A DNA stretch of 64,000 nucleotides. It comes from Woeseiaceae bacterium (GTDB lineage: Bacteria > Pseudomonadota > Gammaproteobacteria > Steroidobacterales > Woeseiaceae). The notes under the pieces were generated by a model. That model saw only the letters and a program-made list of their open reading frames with translations. It was not told where the DNA came from and did no database searches. A program made the translations under genes and the position numbers. The stretch lies in NCBI GenBank assembly GCA_021773035.1, contig JAJFKU010000023.1:186001-250000 (forward strand), read 5' to 3'. This document shows, one piece after another, positions 8,787-18,423 of this stretch. Position 1 is the stretch's first letter. Each line of letters opens with the position of its first letter.

Positions 8787-9802
8787 GCGCCATCACGCTG
8801 CGCCATTTCCTGCGCAAGGCGAGCTTCGTGCTCGATGTCGACACGACGATTCCGGCCACGGGCATCACCGGCGTGTTTGGGGAGTCCGGCTGCGGCAAGA
8901 CTACGCTGCTGCGCTGCATTGCCGGCCTGGAACGTTCGGGTGACGACGCGCGGGTTCCGGTTCACAAACGGCGCGTTGGCTATGTATTCCAGCAGCCGCA
9001 GCTATTTGCTCATCTGAGCGTGCGCAGGAATATCGAATATGGCCAACGCCGCAACCCAGGCGCAACGCAGTCTGTAGAGGATGTTGCACAACTGCTCGGG
9101 ATCGAAGCTTTGCTGGATCGCTCTACCGACGGTCTATCGGGTGGCGAAGCGCAGCGCGTTTCTATCGCACGCGTATTGTGTCAGTCGCCGCAGCTCATTC
9201 TTATGGACGAACCGCTGTCGGCACTCGATGAGCGACGCCGCAACGACGTGCTCCCGTATCTTGATCGTCTGCATGCTGAGTCCCGGCTGCCGATCATTTA
9301 TGTCAGCCACAATATCGGCGAGATCTGCCGGCTCAGCGATCACCTGCTGATCCTCGATAACGGCAGGGTGGTTGCCGAAGGCGGTCTGCAGGAAACGCTG
9401 ATGCGTACCGATCTGCCGCAGCTCGGCGGCCGCAACAGCGGCGGCGTGATCGAGGCGACACCCCTGGACTACGACGGCGAATTTGACCTGACACGATTCA
9501 GTTTTTCCGGCGGTGCCATCCGCGTACCGGGGCGCTACGATTCGCCAACGGTTCGACTGCGGGTTACGGCTAACGATGTCAGCCTCAGTCGCGTGGCTGC
9601 GGATTCAAGCACGATTCTGAATATCCTGCCGGCCGTGATAGAGGAGATGCGGGCAGAAACCGATGCTACGGAACTCGTCAAACTGGCGCTCGGCGAGGAT
9701 CGCCTGCTTGCGAGGATCACGCGGCAGTCGTCGCGGCGACTCGGTCTGCAGGTTGGCGATTCGATATTCGCTCAGATCAAGTCAGTCACGGTTCGCCGCT
9801 GA
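8783..9802 (+). CDS. modC: molybdate ABC transporter, ATP-binding protein with MOP domain
   Basis: 339 residues. Walker A GESGCGKTT is at about residues 33-41, the signature LSGGEAQR at about 118-125, Walker B LILMDEP at about 138-144, and the H-loop in YVSHN. The C-terminal roughly 70 residues form the molybdate-binding MOP/TOBE domain (VRLRVTANDVSLSR ... VGDSIFAQIKSVTVRR), typical of ModC and able to sense the oxyanion. The 3' end overlaps the convergent CMD gene by 21 bp. No ModE regulator or ModE box was seen nearby. Confidence 0.95.
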   Translation: MSAITLRHFLRKASFVLDVDTTIPATGITGVFGESGCGKTTLLRCIAGLERSGDDARVPVHKRRVGYVFQQPQLFAHLSVRRNIEYGQRRNPGATQSVEDVAQLLGIEALLDRSTDGLSGGEAQRVSIARVLCQSPQLILMDEPLSALDERRRNDVLPYLDRLHAESRLPIIYVSHNIGEICRLSDHLLILDNGRVVAEGGLQETLMRTDLPQLGGRNSGGVIEATPLDYDGEFDLTRFSFSGGAIRVPGRYDSPTVRLRVTANDVSLSRVAADSSTILNILPAVIEEMRAETDATELVKLALGEDRLLARITRQSSRRLGLQVGDSIFAQIKSVTVRR

Positions 9803-10363
9803 CAGCAGTTCGATAAAAGAGGCTTCGGTAACGCTGTCGGGGAGGCGCTTCGCGACGGCGTCTTCGATTTGTATGTTCCAGGTACCGATGATGCAGGCAA
9901 TGGTCACGTACATACCCTGAATAGAAATGAGGTCGAGTATCTGTCGCTCGGAGAAATGCTCTGCAAGCGTTACGCGCCGAGTTGCATCGATGTGATGCCT
10001 GCTGATCAGGCTGTCGACCGCTGAGAGTAATGCTGCGTCCTTTTCGTTCCAGCCCGGACTCAGGGGGCCTGCGGCGACGCGTTCGATTTCATGCAGCGAC
10101 AGGCCGGCTGCGATTCCCCGGTCGACATGCGCCGCCCATTCATACCAGGCTTTCATATGCACGGCGACACGCAGAATAACGAGCTCGGCGTCGCGTTGTT
10201 CGAGATCGCCGCCGCGAACGGAATACATGCGGTATTGCCACCATGCCCTGAGGAGCTGCGGATGATTGGCCAGCAGGCAATGAAGCTCGATTGGACGGCC
10301 GCCCATGTCGTCGATGATGTCCTGCAAAGACGGGTCCCAGAGCCCGGGCGGTAAGGGTTTCAT
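9782..10363 (-). CDS. carboxymuconolactone decarboxylase (CMD)/AhpD-like family protein
   Basis: 193 residues, all-alpha CMD fold. The conserved segment is VHMKAWYEWAAHVDRGIAAGLS at about residues 67-88. It has the E..H pair of the family, but the AhpD redox CxxC is absent, so a peroxidase-reductase role of the AhpD kind is unlikely. Such proteins act in gamma-carboxymuconolactone turnover or have unknown function. A GGGAG ribosome site lies just upstream of the ATG. It is monocistronic and convergent with modC. Confidence 0.75.
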   Translation of the reverse strand: MKPLPPGLWDPSLQDIIDDMGGRPIELHCLLANHPQLLRAWWQYRMYSVRGGDLEQRDAELVILRVAVHMKAWYEWAAHVDRGIAAGLSLHEIERVAAGPLSPGWNEKDAALLSAVDSLISRHHIDATRRVTLAEHFSERQILDLISIQGMYVTIACIIGTWNIQIEDAVAKRLPDSVTEASFIELLSAANRD

Positions 10364-10469
10364 AGGAAACTCCCGATATTCCTTGATGATCTGTGCACTG
10401 CGTCAAGTTATCTGCCTCAAGCACAATGCACAATGAATTCTTTCCGGATTGGTCTGCAGCCAGCGTCTG

Positions 10470-11672
10470 ATGTCGTCCCAGGTTTACTACATAATTGTTG
10501 CGATGATGCTGGCTAGCGCTACGCTTTCCATCATCTTTTTTATCGCCTGGAAAACTTTAGGAAGGCAGCCCTATACGCTGAGTTGGTCCGTGGCCTTTCT
10601 CGCCGCGACCTTTCAGTGGTTTTTTAATCTTCAGTCAGACTGGTTTCCGAACCGTGGAATATACTGGTTGACCGTCAACGCGCTGGTACTGGCCCTGATC
10701 ACGCTGGCTATTCGCGGTCACTGCCAGCGAACCGACTGCAAGCACTTGCCGAAGAACCTGTGGCCGTTCGCGGCCGTTATCTATTTCGGCATAATCTGGA
10801 CGACCGTCATCAAGCCGCACGTCGGTATCAGCACCGCGCTGGTACCAGCCACCGCATGCCTGACGATGATCCTGTCGGCGATAATGATTCTCCGGCATCG
10901 CGAGCAAACGCGCCCGGCAGAATGGGCTGCCGCTGCCAGCCTGACATTGTTTGCCGCATCGCAGGGCATTGCCGCCAGTATGGCGTTGTTGCAGGGTGCT
11001 GCCGGTGACGCGACCTATCAGGCCCTCTACGTGCACTACAATTTCCTGACTATGCCAGCCGGGTACATGGCGACCAGTATGTTCGTTATTTTCATGCTTG
11101 CCTCCGACATATCTATCGACATGAAGCAGGTCGCTATTCACGATCAGCTGACCGGTGTGTTGAATCGCCGCGGCCTTGGAGAGCAGGGCGCGCTCGCTTA
11201 TGCCAACACCCGGCGCACCGGGCGTCCGGTTTCCGTCGTCATGACCGATATCGATCGTTTCAAAAACATCAATGACAAGTATGGGCACGCGATTGGCGAT
11301 GCTGCACTCATACATTTTTCCGAGCTTCTTAAAACGAACCGCCGGGCCGAAGACATACTGGCGCGCGTTGGCGGCGAGGAGTTCGCGCTGATACTGCAGG
11401 GGACAGACCTGCAGAGCGCGCTGGACGTTGCGGACGAACTCTGTACGAAAATCGAGTCGGAGGCGATGCTGGTAGAAGGTTTCGCGCTCAGCATGACGGC
11501 GAGTTTCGGCGTGGCTTGCGTGTCGGCCAGCGATACTTGCCTCGCCGACACCATCTGCAGAGCCGATCAGGCTCTCTACCGGTCCAAACGTGCCGGTCGA
11601 AATCAGGTCGACCTGGAATCATCCCAGCTCATGCTGGCCGCCGACGGTACGCTCAAACCCATCACCGGCTAG
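10470..11672 (+). CDS. membrane-anchored diguanylate cyclase (GGDEF)
   Basis: 400 residues from the ATG at 10470 (an in-frame TTG at 10449 is possible; neither has a strong Shine-Dalgarno). About six to seven membrane helices fill residues 5-215. The GGDEF domain follows: DQLTGVLNRRGL, DIDRFKNINDKYGHAIGD, and the active-site loop written GGEEF (ARVGGEEFALI). GGEEF is a catalytically competent variant, so it should make cyclic di-GMP. The conserved late motif RADQALYRSKRAGRNQV is complete. There is no EAL domain. The signal sensed by the membrane part is unknown. Confidence 0.9.
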   Translation: MSSQVYYIIVAMMLASATLSIIFFIAWKTLGRQPYTLSWSVAFLAATFQWFFNLQSDWFPNRGIYWLTVNALVLALITLAIRGHCQRTDCKHLPKNLWPFAAVIYFGIIWTTVIKPHVGISTALVPATACLTMILSAIMILRHREQTRPAEWAAAASLTLFAASQGIAASMALLQGAAGDATYQALYVHYNFLTMPAGYMATSMFVIFMLASDISIDMKQVAIHDQLTGVLNRRGLGEQGALAYANTRRTGRPVSVVMTDIDRFKNINDKYGHAIGDAALIHFSELLKTNRRAEDILARVGGEEFALILQGTDLQSALDVADELCTKIESEAMLVEGFALSMTASFGVACVSASDTCLADTICRADQALYRSKRAGRNQVDLESSQLMLAADGTLKPITG

Positions 11673-11719
11673 TTAAGGCAGTGTAAACTGTGCGCCGCAT
11701 CGGATATGAGCGGCAAAAC

Positions 11720-12445
11720 ATGGTGGACAAAGACAAGCGGGTTGGCGTGATCGGTGGCATGGGTCCAGACGCGACTGTCGATTTCATGGCGCGCGTTATT
11801 GCCGCAACACCTGCCGAGGAAGATCAGCACCACGTGCGCATGATCGTCGAGCACGATCCGCGAATACCAAACCGTCAGGCAGCCATGCGAGGCGAGGGTG
11901 AAGACCCGGGTGCTGCGATTGCAGTATTGGCGAAGCGGCTGGAGGCGGCGGGGGCTGAGTTCCTGGTCATGCCATGCAACCTGGCGCACGCGTGGCAGAG
12001 TGATATCGAAGCCAGTGTCCGTATTCCGTTCGTGAGTATTGTCGAGGAGTCCGTACAGGCTGCGATTGGCCGCAGCGGCGAAGACAGTGCTGTGGGTCTG
12101 ATGACGACGCCGGGATGTTTTGCGGCGGGCCTTTATCAGCAGGCGCTGGCGGCTGCCGGTCGGCCCGTGATTACGCAGACAGCCGATGAACTCGCGGCAA
12201 CCATGGCGCTGGTGCTGCGCATAAAAGCCGGCGACAGGTCGGAAGCGGTCGCGGCAGGCCTGCGGGCGCAGGCGGATCGCCTGATCGCTCGCGGCGCGAA
12301 GCTGCTAATCGCAGCCTGTACAGAGTTTCCGCTGGTATTGAACGAATCGATGTTCGACGTTGCTTTTGTCTCGTCGACCGACGTGCTGGCCAGGAAGACG
12401 GTCGCCCTGGCGCTGGGCAACGAACAAATATCCGACACACTATGA
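11720..12445 (+). CDS. aspartate/glutamate racemase family protein
   Basis: 241 residues from ATG 11720; a GTG at 11690 would add ten residues. It opens with RVGVIGGMGPDATVDFM, the hallmark of the Asp/Glu (YgeA-like) racemase group. Both catalytic cysteines are present: MPCNLAH at about residue 82 and AACTEFP at about residue 196. The enzyme would interconvert L- and D-amino acids in the cytosol. It lies 10 bp upstream of a D-cysteine desulfhydrase, which suggests a D-amino-acid metabolic pair. Confidence 0.85.
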   Translation: MVDKDKRVGVIGGMGPDATVDFMARVIAATPAEEDQHHVRMIVEHDPRIPNRQAAMRGEGEDPGAAIAVLAKRLEAAGAEFLVMPCNLAHAWQSDIEASVRIPFVSIVEESVQAAIGRSGEDSAVGLMTTPGCFAAGLYQQALAAAGRPVITQTADELAATMALVLRIKAGDRSEAVAAGLRAQADRLIARGAKLLIAACTEFPLVLNESMFDVAFVSSTDVLARKTVALALGNEQISDTL

Positions 12446-12455
12446 GGTTATAGCA

Positions 12456-13454
12456 ATGCAGTTATCCGATTTTCCGCGCGCAAGCCTGGCTCACCTGCCG
12501 ACGCCCCTGGAATATCTGCCGCGCCTGAGCGAGCATCTGGGCGGTGCGGATGTGTTCGTCAAACGCGACGACTGCACCGGCCTCGCGACCGGCGGCAACA
12601 AAACCCGCAAACTCGAGTTTTCGATGGGTGCTGCGTTGGCAGAGGGGGCGGATACGGTCATCACCGTCGGTGCCGTGCAGTCGAATCACGTGCGGCAGAC
12701 GGCGGCTGCGGCCTGCAAGCTTGGAATGGCTTGCGAGGTGATGCTTGAACATCGTGTCGCCAGGCCGAGCGCAATCTATACGGGCTCTGGTAACGTATTT
12801 CTCGACCGGATATTCGGCGCAAACCTGCGTGAGTATCCCGCCGGAACCGATTTCAATCTCGCGATGGAAGAGATTGCTGCCGAGGTTCGCGATCGTGGCG
12901 GGAAACCCTATTTTATCCCGGGCGGTGCATCGAATGCCGTCGGTGCTCTGGGTTACGTGGATTGCGGTGTTGAGTTGCTGAACCAGTTTCGCGAGCAGGA
13001 GCTCGATATCGACCACATCGTGACCGCCACTGGCAGTGCCGGCACGCATGCCGGCCTCGCCGTGGGCCTGCGCGGCAGCGGCAGCGATCTGCCGATACTC
13101 GGGATCGGTGTGAACGCGCCGCAGGACGTGCAGGAGGAGCGCGTCTTCCTGCTGGCGGAGGAAACCGCTGCTCTGGTGGGGGCGCCGAACAGTGTCTCGC
13201 GCGACGATATCGTCGCCGACTGCAACTATATCGGTCCCGGCTACGGCGAGCCTACAGAGGCGATGAACGAGGCGGTGCTGATGCTTGCCAGGCTTGAGGG
13301 GCTGCTGTTCGACCCGGTATACAGTGGCAAGGCGCTGGCGGGAATGATCGACTACATCCGGACCGGTCGCTTCGGCAAAGGGACGAAGCTCGTCTTCCTG
13401 CATACAGGGGGTTCCGCCGGACTGTTCGCCTATGCAGATACCCTGGTTCTGTAG
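12456..13454 (+). CDS. dcyD: D-cysteine desulfhydrase / ACC-deaminase family PLP enzyme
   Basis: 332 residues (E. coli DcyD 328). Start at ATG 12456 with GAGG 8 bases upstream; longer in-frame versions overlap the racemase gene and are not family-like. The opening PRASLAHLPTPLEYLPRLSEHLGG and FVKRDDCTG match DcyD. The PLP lysine is in GGNKTRKLEF, the next motif is VQSNHVRQTAA, and the phosphate loop is TGSAGTHAGLA. It splits D-cysteine to pyruvate, H2S and ammonia; the related ACC deaminases share the fold. DcyD is favoured by overall similarity. Confidence 0.88.
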   Translation: MQLSDFPRASLAHLPTPLEYLPRLSEHLGGADVFVKRDDCTGLATGGNKTRKLEFSMGAALAEGADTVITVGAVQSNHVRQTAAAACKLGMACEVMLEHRVARPSAIYTGSGNVFLDRIFGANLREYPAGTDFNLAMEEIAAEVRDRGGKPYFIPGGASNAVGALGYVDCGVELLNQFREQELDIDHIVTATGSAGTHAGLAVGLRGSGSDLPILGIGVNAPQDVQEERVFLLAEETAALVGAPNSVSRDDIVADCNYIGPGYGEPTEAMNEAVLMLARLEGLLFDPVYSGKALAGMIDYIRTGRFGKGTKLVFLHTGGSAGLFAYADTLVL

Positions 13455-13460
13455 GCTACG

Positions 13461-14000
13461 ATGACGGTATTCGTTGCATTACTGCGCGGCGTAAATGTCG
13501 GCGGCAACAATCGCCTGCCGATGCAGGAGTTTCGCGACCTTCTGACGACGCTCGGTTGCCAGGACGTGGCGACGTATATTCAAAGCGGCAACGCCGTATT
13601 CAGGCACGATGGCGACGCGGCTGACTTGTCGATATCGATCGCCGCGGCAATCGAGCGGCAATTCGGTTTCGAGCCGTCGGTGCTGGTGCTGGCAGCAAAT
13701 GAGTATTCGGCTGTTGTTGCCGCCAATCCCTTTGCAGCCGAAGTCATCGAGGAAAAAACCCTGCACGTATGGTTTCTGAGTGCCGTCCCTTCGCTGCCGG
13801 ACACGGCACGCATCGACGCGATTGTCGGCGAGCGCGAGCAGTACCGCTTGAGCGGCACGGCTTTCTATCTGCTGGCACCCGACGGCATTGGGCGTTCCCG
13901 GCTCGCGGCGGAGGTGGAGAAGTGCCTCGGAGTTTCAGGCACCGCGCGAAACTGGCGCAGCGTTGGGAAAATTACCCAGCTGGCGGCGACGCTTACCTAG
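13461..14000 (+). CDS. DUF1697 domain protein
   Basis: 179 residues matching the DUF1697 family from end to end: FVALLRGVNVGGNNRLPM at the start, then YIQSGNAVF and the late RNWRSVGKITQLA. The biochemical function of the family is unknown. It starts 6 bp after dcyD, so it is probably co-transcribed. The stop overlaps the stop of the convergent DUF547 gene in a shared CTAG. Confidence 0.85.
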   Translation: MTVFVALLRGVNVGGNNRLPMQEFRDLLTTLGCQDVATYIQSGNAVFRHDGDAADLSISIAAAIERQFGFEPSVLVLAANEYSAVVAANPFAAEVIEEKTLHVWFLSAVPSLPDTARIDAIVGEREQYRLSGTAFYLLAPDGIGRSRLAAEVEKCLGVSGTARNWRSVGKITQLAATLT

Positions 14001-14878
14001 AGTGCTGAATTCAGTTCCCAGTCGTAGTCGATAAACTCTATCTGGTAGTTGCGTGCCCGAGCCAGTTCAGCGGCAAGGTCACCGGAAGCGTGTTGCCGGA
14101 CATAGGTGTATAAGCCATTGGCGACGGGTTTCCCGTCCTGACGCAGAGCGTTGACGAAGTCGCTCTCATACCATTTGAAAATCATCGACAGGAAAATCGT
14201 TTCGTTGTCGTGATCGATCTTTACGTTCGCCGTTTCGTTGATGAACTCGCTGGTTGCTGTCGACAGTAACTCGTCGAGTGCGGCTCCAACGGGAAGTTCC
14301 GGCCTGGCAATGGGACAGCTTTCGCTGGCACAGTTGAGGACGAAGTGAATTCTCGGGTCTTTGTATGTGGCACGGATGCGGTCGTTTTCAACGCTGTAGA
14401 GACTCATGAATTCGCCGCCAAAAGAAAAACGTTGCTGGTAGAAAAAGCCGAGGCCCTTTACCGCCTCGATCGGCGCCTTCAAATCGGTCACGCTGCGGAT
14501 AGGCCAATGATCCAGCACCGAGTGGATGACGTAGGCGTTGTAGCCGTACAACCAGTACGCCAGGGCATCGTTGCGGCCCTGGAAGCGCCCCGGCGCGCTG
14601 TCCGGACTGTAGCGGCTGACCGCGGCCAGGTACGACCGTAGCTGCGCCCTGGAGTTCGCGGCCTGTTGCCAGCGCGCGTAATCCACGCGCCCGTCCGCAC
14701 CTACATAGCTTTTCATCAGCTCTTCGAAGCTATCGTGAGAAAACCCTTGCGCCGGAAAGCCAGTCGGCAGATCGGCATCTACAGTGATTTTTCGGGGCCG
14801 GTTGGCCCAGAAAAACGCGGCCACGACCACGGCAAGGACGGCGACTACGCCAAGCGCTATTGCTGTTTTACTCATCAA
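13997..14878 (-). CDS. DUF547 domain protein, membrane-anchored
   Basis: 293 residues. One N-terminal membrane segment (about residues 5-26, AIALGVVAVLAVVVAAFFWA) is followed by a DUF547 domain: AYWLYGYNAYVIHSVLD at about 108-124 and FVLNCASESCPIARPEL at about 182-198. The latter contains the family's conserved Cys-Pro segment, and the fold is proposed to be transglutaminase/cysteine-peptidase-like. No role is known. It probably faces the periplasm. It is divergent from the YadG-like gene with 62 bp between them. Confidence 0.82.
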   Translation of the reverse strand: MMSKTAIALGVVAVLAVVVAAFFWANRPRKITVDADLPTGFPAQGFSHDSFEELMKSYVGADGRVDYARWQQAANSRAQLRSYLAAVSRYSPDSAPGRFQGRNDALAYWLYGYNAYVIHSVLDHWPIRSVTDLKAPIEAVKGLGFFYQQRFSFGGEFMSLYSVENDRIRATYKDPRIHFVLNCASESCPIARPELPVGAALDELLSTATSEFINETANVKIDHDNETIFLSMIFKWYESDFVNALRQDGKPVANGLYTYVRQHASGDLAAELARARNYQIEFIDYDWELNSAL

Positions 14879-14940
14879 TATATACAGACCGCCGATGACG
14901 GTAATGTATTACAGCGCCAAAGCATCGTATCATTGCGCGC

Positions 14941-15867
14941 ATGCAGGCAATAATTTCAATTGACGGTTTAAGCAAAACCTACGACGGTGGTTTCAAGGCG
15001 CTGGATAATGTCAGCCTCGAGATTGATCGTGGCGAAATCTTCGCGCTACTCGGGCCTAACGGTGCTGGCAAGACAACGTTGATCAACGTCGTCTGTGGCA
15101 TCGTAAACGGCACGGCGGGAACGGTGACGGTGGACGGCCATGATATCGGCAGCGAATATCGACATACGCGCGCGATGATCGGTCTTGTGCCGCAGGAGAT
15201 GCCCACCGAATCGTTCGAAACGGTCTGGAATACCTGCCGCTTCAGTCGTGGTCTGTTCGGCAAACCCGCGAGCCCGGAACACCTGGAGAAAGTTCTGCGC
15301 TCGCTGTCGCTATGGGACAAGAAAGACACTATCAGTATGCAGCTGTCCGGCGGTATGAAGCGCCGCGTGCTGATTGCCAAAGCGCTCGCTCATGAGCCCG
15401 AAGTTCTTTTTCTGGACGAGCCGACCGCCGGTGTCGACGTTGAGCTGCGCCAGGACATGTGGAACGTGGTATCAAAGCTGCGCGAGCAGGGTGTGACCGT
15501 GATCCTGACGACCCACTATATAGAGGAAGCGGAGCAGCTGGCCGATCGCGTCGGCGTGATCAACCACGGTGAGATCATACTGATCGAGGAAAAAGACAAG
15601 CTGATGCGGGATCTCGGTAAGAAACAGCTGGTGTTGAATCTGCCGACGGCGCTGGCCGAAATTCCGTCGCAGCTGGCGAGCTACCACCTGGAGCTCAGCG
15701 ACGATCGTCATGATCTGACCTACACTTACGACACGAAACGGGAGCGTACCGGCATAACTGCATTGTTGGGCGAGCTGAACGCTGCCGGAATTCATTTCAA
15801 CGATCTGCAGACATCGCAGACTTCGCTCGAAGAAATTTTCGTCGACCTGGTGAAAAAAGACCAATGA
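14941..15867 (+). CDS. ABC transporter ATP-binding protein, YadG-like
   Basis: 308 residues, the same length as E. coli YadG. Walker [10 protein letters not shown] is at about residues 38-46, the signature LSGGMKRR at about 138-145, Walker [13 protein letters not shown] at about 155-166, and the H-loop LTTHY. The C-terminal extension ending [14 protein letters not shown] matches the YadG type. It is coupled by ATGA to a YadH-like permease, together forming an ABC-2 exporter of unknown substrate in the inner membrane. Confidence 0.92.
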   Translation: MQAIISIDGLSKTYDGGFKALDNVSLEIDRGEIFALLGPNGAGKTTLINVVCGIVNGTAGTVTVDGHDIGSEYRHTRAMIGLVPQEMPTESFETVWNTCRFSRGLFGKPASPEHLEKVLRSLSLWDKKDTISMQLSGGMKRRVLIAKALAHEPEVLFLDEPTAGVDVELRQDMWNVVSKLREQGVTVILTTHYIEEAEQLADRVGVINHGEIILIEEKDKLMRDLGKKQLVLNLPTALAEIPSQLASYHLELSDDRHDLTYTYDTKRERTGITALLGELNAAGIHFNDLQTSQTSLEEIFVDLVKKDQ

Positions 15868-16625
15868 ACTTCCACGCTATCAAAGCGATATATCGTTACG
15901 AAATGGCGCGCATGTTTCGCACCGTGGTGCAGAGCATCGTAGCGCCGGTACTGTCAACGTCGCTGTACTTCGTCATTTTCGGTTCCGCGATCGGTTCGCG
16001 CATCACGGAGATCGACGGAGTCAGCTATGGCTCGTTTATCGTGCCTGGGCTGATCATGTTGTCGATCATGACCGAGAGTATTTCAAACTCCTCGTTTGCC
16101 ATTTACTTTCCGAAGTTCACCGGCACGATTTTCGAAGTACTATCCGCGCCGGTGTCCTACGTCGAAGTGCTGCTGGGATACGTCGGCGCGGCGGCCACCA
16201 AATCGGTCATCATCGGCACCATTATTCTTGCAACGGCCAGTCTCTTCGTCGACATCGAGATCGCGCATCCGCTGATCATGATCACGTTCCTGTTGCTGAC
16301 CTGCATTTCATTCTGTCTGTTCGGATTTATTCTTGGTATCTGGGCGACGGGTTGGGAGAAGCTGACGATCGTGCCGATACTGGTCATCATGCCGCTGACG
16401 TTTCTGGGTGGCACCTTCTATTCGATCAGCATGTTGCCGCCGATTTGGCAGACGATCAGCCTGTTTAATCCCGTGGTTTACCTCATCAGTGGTTTTCGCT
16501 GGAGTTTTTACGGCAACGCCGATGTCAGCGTTGTCGTCAGCCTGGCGACCACTGTCGGCTTTTTGTTATTTTGCCTGCTCGTCGTTCGATGGATATTCAA
16601 GACAGGCTACAGGCTTCGCAGCTAG
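15864..16625 (+). CDS. ABC-2 type permease, YadH-like
   Basis: 253 residues (E. coli YadH 256). There are about six membrane helices and the ABC-2 signature near the C-terminus: [20 protein letters not shown], then [16 protein letters not shown]. The start overlaps the ATPase stop (ATGA). It forms the membrane half of an exporter with the upstream gene. The MFS gene begins right after its stop (TAG-ATG), so it shares the transcript. Confidence 0.92.
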   Translation: MNFHAIKAIYRYEMARMFRTVVQSIVAPVLSTSLYFVIFGSAIGSRITEIDGVSYGSFIVPGLIMLSIMTESISNSSFAIYFPKFTGTIFEVLSAPVSYVEVLLGYVGAAATKSVIIGTIILATASLFVDIEIAHPLIMITFLLLTCISFCLFGFILGIWATGWEKLTIVPILVIMPLTFLGGTFYSISMLPPIWQTISLFNPVVYLISGFRWSFYGNADVSVVVSLATTVGFLLFCLLVVRWIFKTGYRLRS

Positions 16626-17918
16626 ATGGATCGCGTATCGCGAACCATCTTGTCACGTATCACATTGATGGTGGCGCTAGTTGTCGCCGGCGAGCTGGTG
16701 TTCGCGCTGCCGTTCAACCTGCCGCGGTTTTTCCGGCCGACGTTGCTGCAGGTATTCGATTTCACGAACACTCAGCTTGGGGACATGTTCGCCATTTACG
16801 GCATAACGGCGATGCTTGCCTACTTTCCCGGCGGTGCGGTCGCCGATCACTTCTCTGCCCGTACGCTAATGGTTACGTCGCTGTTTTCGACGGCTGTTGG
16901 CGGGCTGTTCATGGCTACGATTCCGGATGCTGCCGGGATGAAGTTCTTGTATGGCTTCTGGGGTGTAACGACGATATTTCTGTTCTGGGGCGCGCTCATT
17001 CGGGCCACCCGCGAATGGGGCGGCGACAGTTCGCAGGGGGTCGCATTCGGCGTGCTGGAAGGGGGGCGGGGCCTGGTTGCGGCATCAGTCGCGCTGTTCG
17101 CTGTCAATGTGCTGGCCTTCTATCTGCCGGACAACGCGCGGCTGGCAACGGCGGAGGAGCGTGAGGCCGGTCTGCGGACGGTGATACTGCTGTATACACT
17201 GGTTACTTTTCTGGCCGGCGTGTTTACGTGGTTCGCCATTCCGGTTGTCAAGAAAGTCGGCGATTTTAGTCCACTTAAAGGTATGGGGGCCGTGCTGCGC
17301 CGACCGGTTATCTGGGCGCAGGCGTGCATCATCGTCTGTGCCTACTGTGGTTACAAAGGCCTGGACAACTACTCCCTCTATGCCGTGCAGGTGCTGGGCA
17401 TGGACGAAGTCGAGGGTGCGAGGCTCGCGTCCTATGGCGCCTGGACGCGACCTTTAGCTGCCGTTGTCGCGGGTGTGGTCGCCGACCGCTTCAATCCGCT
17501 GCGTTCGATCGGCGTGATCTTCGGTATTCTGCTGCTGTCCTACGCCGCCTGGTCGGCGGCGGAACCGGCGGGCTCAGGCGTGCCAATTATCTACTTCAAT
17601 TTCTTCGCGACCTATATCGCTGTTTTTGCGCTGCGCGGGGTTTATTTCGCGTTGCTCGAGGAAAATCAAACGCCGATGTTTCTTACCGGCGCTGCCGTCG
17701 GCATGATTTCCCTCGTCGGGTACACGCCGGACATCTTCTTTGCACCGATTGCCGGCCGTATTCTGGATGCGAACCCGGGTCTGGTCGGGCATCAGAACTA
17801 TTTCGCGTTTCTGGCGGCTATCGCCGGCGCCGGGATAATTACCGTATTGTGGCTTGTCTGGTTGCGTCGTCACGGTTCCGAGAAGCTTTGGCAGCAGGGC
17901 AGCGTCGCGGCGAAATAA
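16626..17918 (+). CDS. MFS transporter
   Basis: 430 residues with about twelve predicted membrane helices. The loop 2-3 type motif region is GGAVADHFSARTLMV (GxxxDxxxxR-like) at about residues 69-83, and a second copy is GVVADRFNPLRSIGV in the C-terminal half, as expected for the duplicated MFS fold. It resembles nitrate/sugar-phosphate-type MFS members only broadly, and the substrate is not recognisable. Begins directly after the YadH-like stop. Confidence 0.85.
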   Translation: MDRVSRTILSRITLMVALVVAGELVFALPFNLPRFFRPTLLQVFDFTNTQLGDMFAIYGITAMLAYFPGGAVADHFSARTLMVTSLFSTAVGGLFMATIPDAAGMKFLYGFWGVTTIFLFWGALIRATREWGGDSSQGVAFGVLEGGRGLVAASVALFAVNVLAFYLPDNARLATAEEREAGLRTVILLYTLVTFLAGVFTWFAIPVVKKVGDFSPLKGMGAVLRRPVIWAQACIIVCAYCGYKGLDNYSLYAVQVLGMDEVEGARLASYGAWTRPLAAVVAGVVADRFNPLRSIGVIFGILLLSYAAWSAAEPAGSGVPIIYFNFFATYIAVFALRGVYFALLEENQTPMFLTGAAVGMISLVGYTPDIFFAPIAGRILDANPGLVGHQNYFAFLAAIAGAGIITVLWLVWLRRHGSEKLWQQGSVAAK

Positions 17919-17947
17919 ATCGCCGTTCACAGGGGTCTTTTGTGCGC

Positions 17948-18418
17948 ATGAACCCGAATTCGACACTGAAAGAGCAGTTCCGCCGTAACGCGGTTGCGCT
18001 GATTAGCCTGGCCATCGCGATTACGAGCCTGGGTTATAACACCTGGCGAAACGAGGCCAGCGAGCACAATCGAAACCAGCGCCTGGTGTCGATTCAGCTG
18101 CTGTTGATGCTCGGGGAGTTCGAGCAGTTGGTAAGGGATCGCCACTACGGCATTGATGTGGACACCGCGGGTATCAGCCGGAAAGCGTGGGCCAAGGTGC
18201 TGACCATCCGTGATCTGTCGCAGGTCGCATCGGGTGCCGTGCCGGCGTCCGCGGAGAATCTTTTCGTCGTGTGGAACGATAACTACAAACTGCTGGGCAA
18301 ACCCGAACAGCCGACCGAAGAAGCGGCCAAGATGGCCAAGCAGGTCGTGGAAAGCGTTATCGCTGCACTGAATGCGGTGCGCCGGGATACGCACGATGTC
18401 CTGCAAAGCCTCGACTAG
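17948..18418 (+). CDS. small membrane protein of unknown function
   Basis: 156 residues from ATG 17948 (GTG at 17942 also possible). The open frame continues upstream over the MFS gene, but that part is a shadow. One probable membrane segment is at about residues 15-33 (AVALISLAIAITSLGYN), with the rest soluble and rich in charged helices. No motif was recognised. It follows the MFS gene by 29 bp and is probably co-transcribed. Convergent with the nuclease gene, 5 bp apart. Confidence 0.7.
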   Translation: MNPNSTLKEQFRRNAVALISLAIAITSLGYNTWRNEASEHNRNQRLVSIQLLLMLGEFEQLVRDRHYGIDVDTAGISRKAWAKVLTIRDLSQVASGAVPASAENLFVVWNDNYKLLGKPEQPTEEAAKMAKQVVESVIAALNAVRRDTHDVLQSLD

Positions 18419-18423
18419 GGATT

